This document shows positions 1 through 8,000 of a stretch of 22,653 nt of DNA, in pieces. Every line of letters starts with the position of its first letter. Position 1 is the stretch's first letter. This stretch comes from Parcubacteria group bacterium GW2011_GWA2_36_10 (lineage in GTDB: Bacteria; Patescibacteriota; Patescibacteriia; UBA1558; GWA2-36-10). The notes beneath the pieces are model-generated. The model searched no databases and was not told the origin of the DNA. It saw only the letters and a program-made list of their open reading frames with translations. The DNA lies in assembly GCA_000991205.1 (NCBI GenBank), contig LBRC01000003.1, positions 1 through 22,653 of the forward strand, in the 5' to 3' direction. Both the position numbers and the translations under genes were made by a program.

Positions 1-159
1 TTTTTTCATCCAGGGCATCATTTCGCGCAATTGTTGTCCGACTTTTTCAATCGGGTGCTCATCGCCTTCTTTTAATAATCGATTAAAATTTGGCCTGCCT
101 AATTCATTCTCTTTAATCCATTCTCGGGCAAATTTACCTTTGGTTTCAGTGTCTACCAT
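1..159 (-). pseudogene. ilvC: ilvC 3' fragment (ketol-acid reductoisomerase C-terminal end), 5'-truncated, runs off left edge
   Basis: Reading leftward from 159, the frame gives [11 protein letters not shown], then LGRPNF, then [20 protein letters not shown] at the window edge. This is the very characteristic C-terminal end of class I ketol-acid reductoisomerase (IlvC), the NADPH-dependent second enzyme of branched-chain amino acid synthesis. Only the last ~50 residues of a ~330-residue enzyme are visible. The Rossmann domain and most of the knotted C-terminal domain are missing. Recognisable similarity stops around the ATG at 157-159. Upstream the frame stays open only nine more codons to a TAA at 184-186, and those codons (VLIIFLIA) look like antisense of the neighbouring methyltransferase gene. 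The stop codon lies outside the window. Identity is secure. Whether this is a genuine broken gene or an assembly chimera cannot be decided here. Confidence 0.85.
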
Positions 160-243
160 GGCAATCAAAAAGATTATCAACACTTATTTGAGCTCGCCCT
201 AAGTGTCAAAAAAGCATTAAAACCTAAGACCTCTATCCGCTTA

Positions 244-1068
244 GTGACAAGTCGTGAGTCAATCCTCTCTTCCGTCATCGTCACTAAAAATAATTTACTA
301 AATAAAGAATTACTATTTTTAAAAACTGCCAATAACTGGCAAATAGCAGTCACTGTGGCTGTGCAAGACTTTGATGACTACGGCCAGAGAGATGTTTTGC
401 GTCCAGAACGCGATGCTAAATCTGGCATGTTGCCACCCAAACTAGCACAAATGATGCTTAATTTAGCAAGTACAGACAAAAATTTGACTTTACTTGATCC
501 TTTTTGTGGCTCGGGAACTATTTTGCAAGAGGCCATGCTCTTGGGTTTTAAAAATATCTATGGCACAGATATCAGCCAAAAAGCTATCGCTGATAGCCAA
601 GCAAATATTGATTGGCTCAAAAATAAATATACTTTAAAAAATAAAGTAAATTTAAAATTAAGCGACGTGCAAAATCTGGCTATAATTTTTAACTCGCCTC
701 GCGGCGAAGCGGGCAATAAAGAAATAGATTTGATTGTCACCGAACCATTTATGGGCGATGCAAAAATATTATCCCAGCATATTTCCTCCCGCACCGCGGG
801 AGGAAATCAGGTGAATGATATTATTTTAGATTTAAAAAAATTATATTACCAAGCATTTTTAAGCTTTGCCAAAATCTGCTCTACTAAAGCCAGAATTGTT
901 TTTATTTTTCCAGCCATAAATTTTCAAAATCAAACTATTGCTACTTTAGATAAAAAAGCTATCACAAGCACAGGCTGGCAACAGCTTCACTCCCCACTCG
1001 GCGAACTAATCTATCAACGTCCCGGACAAATAGTAACAAGAAATATTACACTTTGGCAAAGACAATAA
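244..1068 (+). CDS. Trm11/COG1041-type RNA (guanine-N2) methyltransferase, 5'-truncated
   Basis: This is a SAM-dependent methyltransferase of the Trm11/TrmG10/COG1041 group, which modifies tRNA guanine at N2. Numbered from the GTG at 244, it has a Y-x-x-RD-x-x-RPERD-x-x-x-GMLPPKLA segment (46-67) typical of the group, SAM-binding motif I DPFCGSGT (85-92), a GTDIS acidic motif (107-111) and the catalytic-loop variant TEPFMG (166-171) in place of the usual DPPYG. The frame is open upstream to 103, and sense-like protein ([18 protein letters not shown]) continues back to ~160. The annotated start is therefore only the first available one, and the natural N-terminus (probably a THUMP-like or ferredoxin-like part) is missing. 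The break coincides with the ilvC fragment. Two GC-rich palindromes are translated inside it, giving SPRGEAG (151-157) and SSRTAGG (181-187), one on each side of the TEPFMG loop. A terminator hairpin follows at 1083-1111. Family assignment is strong; the exact substrate is inferred. Confidence 0.8.
   Translation: MTSRESILSSVIVTKNNLLNKELLFLKTANNWQIAVTVAVQDFDDYGQRDVLRPERDAKSGMLPPKLAQMMLNLASTDKNLTLLDPFCGSGTILQEAMLLGFKNIYGTDISQKAIADSQANIDWLKNKYTLKNKVNLKLSDVQNLAIIFNSPRGEAGNKEIDLIVTEPFMGDAKILSQHISSRTAGGNQVNDIILDLKKLYYQAFLSFAKICSTKARIVFIFPAINFQNQTIATLDKKAITSTGWQQLHSPLGELIYQRPGQIVTRNITLWQRQ
691..716. repeat. Palindromic element copy 1, in frame inside the methyltransferase gene
   Basis: The core reads CTCGCCTC-GC-GGCGAAGCGGGC. 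TCGCC at 694-698 pairs with GGCGA at 703-707 around a 4-nt loop. It is far more GC-rich than the coding sequence on either side and is translated as N-SPRGEAG-N. The same arms occur at 4977-5009 and 13943-13973. Confidence 0.7.
782..806. repeat. Perfect 11-bp hairpin inside the methyltransferase coding sequence
   Basis: TTTCCTCCCGC (782-792) is followed by the loop ACC and its exact reverse complement (796-806). It is translated as SSRTAGG. Its CTCCCGC/GCGGGAG core is the same as that of the terminator hairpin after the gene (1089-1105), so the two belong to one palindrome family. Confidence 0.7.
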
Positions 1069-1082
1069 ATAAAATTCATGCT

Positions 1083-1111
1083 AAAAACCTCCCGCTTCGC
1101 GGGAGATTTTT
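1083..1111 (+). terminator. Rho-independent terminator of the methyltransferase gene
   Basis: The run AAAAAC precedes a perfect CTCCCGC-TTC-GCGGGAG stem-loop (1089-1105), which is followed by ATTTTT. It lies 14 nt after the stop codon. The flanking A and T runs mean it could also work on the opposite strand. Confidence 0.75.
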
Positions 1112-1128
1112 ATATAATTCAATTTAAA

Positions 1129-1144
1129 CCCCGCGTCAGCGGGG
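1129..1144 (-). terminator. Hairpin ending the minus-strand surface-protein operon
   Basis: CCCCGC-GTCA-GCGGGG is a 6-bp GC stem placed 12 nt beyond the stop of the 1157-2395 gene on the minus strand. It is followed in that direction by TTTAAATT, a weak T tract. It sits back to back with the plus-strand terminator. Confidence 0.5.
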
Positions 1145-1156
1145 TATTTAAAAAAA

Positions 1157-2395
1157 CTATTTTATCCAAACAATCTGCTTATTATTTAACTCTAATTCTC
1201 GCCATTTAAAAATTCTGGCTTTAATATCCAAATAAACTATTTGGCTATTTTCATTACTCAAATTGCTAAAATAATAAGCCAACAAACCAGCCTTCATACT
1301 ATCTAAGCGCAATTTATCTACTAAGATTAACTCCAAAAATAAACGTAGCCTAATCAATTTATCAGTTGTCGGCCAAATGATAGCTTCGCCAAACTTGATA
1401 CTCACAAATCTTTTTAAGACACCAGCAAATCTTTTATCTTCAGCTAATAATAAATCCAAAGCTTTTTTACTGATTAAAACTTTTAAGATACCTAAAGTTT
1501 TTTCTGGGTCTTGCAAACTTAAAGCTTGCCAAAAAACGTCTCGTAATTTATACAAACTAGTACCAGCTTCATCAGATAATAGTTTTTCTCCCACAAAAGA
1601 AGCTTTAAGCTCACTTAATTTTTCTTGAAATATTTTTAATAGCTCTTCAGTACTTATTACTGCCTCTACTTGGATATTATTGACTTCTCGAGTTTTTAAA
1701 GACAAAAAATTATTTTCATAATTCACTTCGAGCTCTAAACCTTCATCATAAGAAGTCAAAAAATAACGTAAATTTTCTTTTTCTTCACTATTTAAAGCTA
1801 AAACATTTGGTTCTTTAGCTAAAAATTGTGCTCGCTGTAAAGAGTTATGATAAGCGGCTCCTAAAAAGTGAAAATAATTTTTTAACCAATTAGCACAAGT
1901 AGCTGGAACTTTTTGTCCAAGCTGATTAATGATTTTATGTGCTGTAAGCAGAGCTTCGTTTAAAATCTCGTGCTGTTCAAGTAAAATTTTCATCGAACCA
2001 AAAAAATGATCAGGTGTTTTGACATTATTGTCTTGACTAACACTCGCGGCTTGCAAATGCACAGGCAAAGGCACTTTGCCACCCAAACGCAAAATCAAAC
2101 GATCAACGTCTTTCAAATAGTCTTGTAAGGGCCAAAAAATTTTTAGCGCTAACTCTAAAGCCAAAGCTCGCAAATCATAATACTGCGCTCTTTCCATTTG
2201 ATTTAGCTCTTGGGGAAAATTTAATACCTCAGTTTTTTTAACCCAAACTTTTTCTTCTAAATCCAAAATAAAATCTAACTGATTTTGATTTAAAGCAAAC
2301 TGATCAGCGATTTGAATGTGTGTGTCAGTTATACTTTCAGAAAAAATAATAGCTTGAATACTTCTATCTAAATTTTGTAGATCTTGAAAAGACAT
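1157..2395 (-). CDS. Conserved-looking protein of unknown function, 412 aa, last gene of the VirB6-like operon
   Basis: I do not recognise a named family. The protein looks soluble: there is no signal peptide or convincing membrane span, and it is rich in Leu, Glu and Lys, with long predicted helices throughout. Residues ~1-70 (QDLQNLDRSIQAIIFS, then FILDLEEKVWVKK, then LNFPQEL) weakly recall a small helical domain seen at the start of other CPR proteins of unknown function; this is an impression from memory. The start ATG lies 7 nt beyond the TAA of the VirB6-like gene, so it is almost certainly co-transcribed and probably translationally linked. The stop is TAG, followed by a hairpin. Position suggests a cytoplasmic accessory to the membrane or secretion apparatus encoded upstream, but nothing in the sequence proves this. 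Confidence 0.7.
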   Translation of the reverse strand: MSFQDLQNLDRSIQAIIFSESITDTHIQIADQFALNQNQLDFILDLEEKVWVKKTEVLNFPQELNQMERAQYYDLRALALELALKIFWPLQDYLKDVDRLILRLGGKVPLPVHLQAASVSQDNNVKTPDHFFGSMKILLEQHEILNEALLTAHKIINQLGQKVPATCANWLKNYFHFLGAAYHNSLQRAQFLAKEPNVLALNSEEKENLRYFLTSYDEGLELEVNYENNFLSLKTREVNNIQVEAVISTEELLKIFQEKLSELKASFVGEKLLSDEAGTSLYKLRDVFWQALSLQDPEKTLGILKVLISKKALDLLLAEDKRFAGVLKRFVSIKFGEAIIWPTTDKLIRLRLFLELILVDKLRLDSMKAGLLAYYFSNLSNENSQIVYLDIKARIFKWRELELNNKQIVWIK

Positions 2396-2402
2396 TTAAA
2401 AA

Positions 2403-5030
2403 TTATAAATTATCCGAAGAAACTCTACCCCCATCATCATCCGATTCATCGTTATCATTTTTTACTGCTTTCTGATTTACTAAACTCATAAGCTCTTGTT
2501 TTTTTGTATCTGTTATAAAAGCTTTAGTCAAGACATTATTTAATAGCTTCCTGATATCTGATAAGGCCTGATACTCTTTAGCTGCATCTTTAGTTTTTGG
2601 ATTAATAGCTTTTGTATATTGTTCCAAAGCAGCGGCTATCTTGTTATCAACTGCAGCCTGCAAATGAGCACCGCCACCCTCTTGTGCCATAGCTTGCATT
2701 TGGGCTTGAGTCAAGTGCTTAGAAATATCTTGAAATATTTTACTCATAGCGCCCATTTTAACCAAAGAACCACCTTCCATGTTTTTAGCAATCGCCTTAG
2801 CCAAAGAAGAGTCATCAAAACCCTTATACTCAATAGGTGCTTGATCTTTATTTGAGCCAGAACCATCTGCCGCTTGCTTTGCGTCTGCTTCTTTTCTCTC
2901 TTTTATATCATCGCTAGATTCTTTGCTGATCTTAGCCTTAAGAGCTTCATAGGCTACTTCAGCTGCCTTAGTGCCACCATCGTGTCTAGCCAAAAATATC
3001 GCCCGTTTCGCTTCAGCACTATCTTCATTAGGTTTCGGCTCATAAGAAACTTTAGTTATGGTTTTATCTTTATCACCATCTTTTTCGTATATGACGTTAC
3101 CCTGACCATCTGTTTGTTCGGTACCGTCAGCCTTCAAAACCGGCACCCTCTCTACCTTTTCAGTGCGTTCAGTACGATATATACTTTCTTCATTTTTTGT
3201 ATCAATACGCACTAAGTCTTCTGGTTTAATTGTGGCCATGTATTGTTTCAAGGCTTGCTGATCTTTAGCATCCAAAGTCTTCATTATTTCATCTTGCTCT
3301 TTTTTATCCAGTTGAACAAATTCTTTAGCAGCGGTGATACCAGATTGATAAGCTGCTGATTGTTCATCTTTTTCAATATGCACCACGCCATCTGGATCTT
3401 CTGTATAGGTACCACCCCAAGAACCCTTGGAAAAACGCTCTACGCCCTTACCGGCTTTCCTTGCTCTTTCAAAATCTTCTTGGGTATTCGCTATTACATG
3501 ACTATTTAATACCTTTGTCAAAGTAGCATCATCATTAAATTTTCTTGCTCTGTTTGCAATCGCGATGGCTTCTGCTGGTTTTTTGTCTTTTAACTTGCCA
3601 GCTTCAATTTCTGTCTTAGCTAAAGCCATTTTGCTAAAAGTACCACCTCGGCCAGTATAAAACTGTTCTTTTTCGGCAGCAGTAAGGTTTGTGGTTTGTT
3701 TTTCAATTTCAGCTAACTTAGTTTGTTTACGTTTACGCTCCGCACCTTTTAGACCAGCACCAGCTCGATAGATCAAACCTCCACCTATTGGCGATAACAC
3801 TTTACCGGCACCCATTAACATTGAGGCTAGTGGCGCAGTCACAAGTCTTTGGGCGCCACCTCTTAAACCACCTTCACCAGTAGAACCAACTAAAATATTT
3901 TTAGCTTGTTTTTGAACACCAAATTTCTTGTCTAAAGAATTTATGCCTGATTTCATCTTATCTGCTGCTTTATTACCAAAAGCCATAGCCTTTGAACCCA
4001 TGCCTTGAGTAATTTTTAAAGACCCAATCAACATGCCAAGAGCGACGATAAACATCACGACATTATCCCATTTACCCGCTTCAGTAAAACCAATATCAGC
4101 ATCAATCACGGACTCTTGACCTTGTTGAGCTTGCACTTCCGCACTTTTAGCCTGAGTCAATTCGCTTTTGACATCACCATTTAAAATAGTCAAAGATAAC
4201 CAAAGGAAAAAAATTAGCACTGGGCCAACTATAATTTCTTTCATTAAATTACCAAACCATTCACTAAAATATTTTTTGGTGGCTGGAAAAGTATTAGCCA
4301 AAAATGCTAAAGGTGATAAAACTACCAAGATCCATAAAAACACGATACGCATAACCAACATGACAATAAAAGCCATCAAAACTATAGTGACTAGCATCAT
4401 CATAATACCGCCTAATAAATAAGCCAATACTATCCCTGAATTAGAAGTTATTTCTTTAGGATTACCACTTTGATCTATCCCAATTTGTACCATTTTGTCT
4501 ATACCAAACATGGCGGTCAAATTACCAGCCGCTACATCTTTGATAGCCGAGACAAAAGTGAGCATCACTACTTGTCCAATATCAATCAAAAAACCAGCAA
4601 TAGTCTTACTAAAATTAATCAAAATAGCCATGATGATCAAAGTTTTTAGCAACTCTTTGTAACCATAGCTTTGCATTTTCAAAATTGTTCCAAAAGCCAT
4701 TACCAATAAAACTACGATAAAAAACATATTTGATAAATCACGTAAAACTGTCCAACCGGTCACCACGCCTTCTAATTTAGTAAAATTATTAAACTGCGCA
4801 ATGCTAGGCAAAATCCACATCTCCAGCTCAAATAAAGCGATAAATGGAGAAAATAAAACATAAAAAATAATGCCGCCGGCAAATTCTCCTAAAGAGTCTG
4901 GAAATGCCAAGCTAATATTAGGCACTAATAGAAAAACCGCCATGATAGTTATCAGCCCTAACCAGATATTATTTTGACCCGCTTCGCCAAAGCGAAAGCG
5001 AGGCGAGCGAAAAATTTTGTTCAGTTTCAT
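2403..5030 (-). CDS. VirB6/TrbL-like polytopic membrane protein with long polar C-terminal tail
   Basis: This 875-residue protein resembles the VirB6/TrbL-type inner-membrane channel component of type IV secretion systems as found in CPR genomes. Hydrophobic spans lie at about 22-42, 50-74, 101-117, 127-162, 198-247, 263-283 and 321-341. The segment GWTVLRDLSNMFFIVVLLV (92-110) is typical of this group. From ~345 to 875 the protein turns strongly polar (Lys, Glu, Asp, Gln and Ala rich), with Gly/Ala-rich stretches at first and charged helices later. It ends in an acidic stretch (DNDESDDDGG). Residues 8-18 (RSPRFRFGEAG), just before the first span, are encoded by a palindromic repeat. The ATG is 6 nt after the TAA of the giant secreted protein gene, with no Shine-Dalgarno, and the next gene starts 7 nt after its stop. 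No VirB4-type ATPase is in the window. Polytopic topology is clear; the VirB6/TrbL label is family-level. Confidence 0.75.
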   Translation of the reverse strand: MKLNKIFRSPRFRFGEAGQNNIWLGLITIMAVFLLVPNISLAFPDSLGEFAGGIIFYVLFSPFIALFELEMWILPSIAQFNNFTKLEGVVTGWTVLRDLSNMFFIVVLLVMAFGTILKMQSYGYKELLKTLIIMAILINFSKTIAGFLIDIGQVVMLTFVSAIKDVAAGNLTAMFGIDKMVQIGIDQSGNPKEITSNSGIVLAYLLGGIMMMLVTIVLMAFIVMLVMRIVFLWILVVLSPLAFLANTFPATKKYFSEWFGNLMKEIIVGPVLIFFLWLSLTILNGDVKSELTQAKSAEVQAQQGQESVIDADIGFTEAGKWDNVVMFIVALGMLIGSLKITQGMGSKAMAFGNKAADKMKSGINSLDKKFGVQKQAKNILVGSTGEGGLRGGAQRLVTAPLASMLMGAGKVLSPIGGGLIYRAGAGLKGAERKRKQTKLAEIEKQTTNLTAAEKEQFYTGRGGTFSKMALAKTEIEAGKLKDKKPAEAIAIANRARKFNDDATLTKVLNSHVIANTQEDFERARKAGKGVERFSKGSWGGTYTEDPDGVVHIEKDEQSAAYQSGITAAKEFVQLDKKEQDEIMKTLDAKDQQALKQYMATIKPEDLVRIDTKNEESIYRTERTEKVERVPVLKADGTEQTDGQGNVIYEKDGDKDKTITKVSYEPKPNEDSAEAKRAIFLARHDGGTKAAEVAYEALKAKISKESSDDIKERKEADAKQAADGSGSNKDQAPIEYKGFDDSSLAKAIAKNMEGGSLVKMGAMSKIFQDISKHLTQAQMQAMAQEGGGAHLQAAVDNKIAAALEQYTKAINPKTKDAAKEYQALSDIRKLLNNVLTKAFITDTKKQELMSLVNQKAVKNDNDESDDDGGRVSSDNL
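4977..5009. repeat. Palindromic element copy 2, in frame at the 5' end of the VirB6-like gene
   Basis: A 33-nt (11-codon) GC-rich block. On the coding strand it has arms GCTCGCCTCG and GGCGAAGCGGG around an 11-nt middle. It is translated as RSPRFRFGEAG, in the same orientation and frame as copy 1 (SPRGEAG). It lies between the start codon and the first membrane span. Confidence 0.7.
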
Positions 5031-5036
5031 AAAAGT

Positions 5037-8000
5037 TTAGTTATTATAAACTACTACCCAGCCAGCATAAGTCTCTGTTGTAGCTTGCTCCCAATTATCG
5101 GTCACGGTTACTGTCGGCTGATAACAAGCAGCATTGTTGATATCAGGTCTGTCGCCAGTTCCATCACAAGCAAAATCTACATTATAATTGTAAGTATGAT
5201 AGAAAGTCTTATAGCCAGGATGGCAAGCACGCGCTAAACCACCAAAGCTCATGGTAAATCCAAAACCAAGCTCTTTGTCTGGAGCACACCAATCTACTGG
5301 CATATTATTTTTCATCTTACCTATATTATGGTCAGTGGGTGGATTACTAGCGTCACCCCAAGTCACAGCTAAATCAATGATCGGCATGTGATCAGGATGT
5401 GCAAAATAATAAAACTGTATGGCGGTAAATAAACTACCGTGACCATACATATCACCAGTGTTCTGATTATTAATAGTAATACCTGCAGGACTATTATCGC
5501 ACAAATCATTAGCACACACTTTATAAATAATAGGCTCAAAATCTGGGCCAGCCACAGTATTTATAACCTCTGCGTCACCTTCTACGCTATAATCTTCACT
5601 ATCTACATACTCTTTATCATCACTGTCCCAAGAAAAATTATATATATAAGCAAATAAATATCTCATCTGGTTTCGTGCATTTGCTATATTATTACCAAAA
5701 AATATCGATGCTTGATTTGGTTCTTCAGAAGTATTAACTGGCGTCTTAGTAAGGACTGGTTCAGATAAATCACTCGCCCCAGCACTACCAAAATATCGAT
5801 TAATAGCCCCCAATCCTACGACACCAGGACCAGCATAAAACGGATCAGGATGTGTAGCATCTGCTGGATGATAGTGCCAAGCTGTCCAAACGTTTGTGTA
5901 ATTATTTTGACCATAACGCCACCAAATATCTGTCCTCACCCAAGAAGAATCTTCATGATCACCTTCCGCATTCACTTCAGAAATCACTTGGCATTGTTGG
6001 AGACAAGACATACCAGAACAGCCTGGTCCATTATCACCGGCTAAATATCTATTATAACCAAAATCTCCAGACCAAGCCGCTTGTCTTGCTATATTCCAAT
6101 CTACTAAATCCTGACTAGCTTCTACATAATAATTCTTATGCGCATTGCTATAATTAGGATTACAAAAACGGTGAATATCATTAATATCATCATCATCTCT
6201 ATTATATTTAGTTATTTCTACTTGATGATGAGTTGAAGCACAAGGCACGGTCTCATTATGTTCACTATGATTAGAATAGTCATGTGTAGCAGTTGGCACT
6301 AAAAATTTATCATTATCAGATTCGTGTCCACTGTTTCTAGGCTCAGCATTATACCAATTGCCAAACTGTGAATCATCATAGTCTGGCGGCGGGAAAGTAA
6401 ACACTGTGCCTATGATAGACTCGTCAAAGTATACATACGTAATTGGATCCGTAAAAATTTGATTGAACGTATTTCTTGTAACTATATTACTAAAATTATT
6501 TGTTTGTGTAACTGTTTGCCAATCAAAATCTTGAGGCTGAAACATATCACCCAAATTAAAACACTCGTTTAAAGATGCATTATTCTCCGATACACCATCA
6601 CAAATATCTTCACCTGTATTATTACTTCTATAAAGAATGGAAGCTGATAAAGCGCCTTCGAAAAAATGATTAGGAACATACTCATAAGTACCGTCATTCT
6701 TTAATGGTGCTAAAGACTTAAACTCCACAGCTTTATCAAGATTAACTTTTGAACCAGCAAGAACTTTAGCTAAAACCGTACAATAAGTATTAGGTGCAAA
6801 AGCATTACCAGCTGCCGTATTATTAGCCGCTACACAATAATATTTATCTTCAGTGGTCCTATATTCTTCTGGCACGACACACATCTGTAAATCATTACCA
6901 CTGTCACTATAAAAACCAGCTTCTTTAAAATTATTATACAAACTTTGGGCACCAGCTACTTCATCGACTGGATACCATTGGTTACAATAATTTTTTCTTT
7001 CTATGCCACCGTTGCCATCAATTGGCACACTAGTGGATGGATCTTCTTCTAAACAAATGCCCGGCCAATTTAAATATGTCTCTATCTTAGTCGGCAATAG
7101 ACAACGACCAGTTGATGATAAACTCTCCGCACAGTCATCATGGATGCTACAAAAGCTACCTTCAGTCATACCACGTGCTTCGGCGGCTTCATCTACCATC
7201 CCACAAACACCTTTTGGAGATGCGCACGATCCTCCTGTACCACAAGAAGTGGCTATAGCAGGATCACACTTGCTACCCTGCACCACGCCAACCGGAACAT
7301 CGTTAGCACCTAAATAAATACAAATCGCTGGATACTGATTTATATCCTCTCCTAAATATTTTACTAAACCACCCGTACCAAAAGTCACTTTATCATAGCT
7401 TGTTTCACAAGTATTATCTCCATTTTCACAAAGATTAGCGCCAGAATAATTTTGCACGGTGTTGGTTTTATCTGCTCTAATACTAGCCACAAATGGTGCA
7501 TCAGGCGCCGAATATGCTCTAGTGTCTAGGGCTAAACTCATCGGCACAGCATTTTGTACGGTATAAGGGTTGAGCCAACAAATACTGTCTTTACATTCAC
7601 CATCAAAATCTACACCATTAATTTGGTCAGAACAGTCGTCACCATCTGGCTTGCCGTTACATACATTGCTATCAGCTTGATAAACTAACCTAATATCCGC
7701 CTGATCTTTTGGTGTGTCATCAGATGAAAAATTATAAGTACTCAAAGAATCTAGTGGTAATAAATTTGGAATTGAGTAGCCAAGATAATCTGGATCAGAC
7801 CAAGCTAAATGATTGTTAGCGCCTGTTGTCCTAGCTCTATACACTTCATCAGTCAAAGCGATATCATCAGCGGTAGTATCAGGAGCCCAACGCTTACAAT
7901 GATTAATGCTGTTAGTGTTATCATATTCTAAACAAGTGCCGATGGCATCACAAACCGTATCATAAGTATTAGTTTGCGGATTAAAGACCGCTGAAGCAGA

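Noticed and set aside
7003..7317. 104-codon plus-strand frame inside the giant gene
   Set aside because: It is antisense to a continuous secreted-protein frame and has no promoter, start context or recognisable domain; the same applies to the other short frames opposite long genes.
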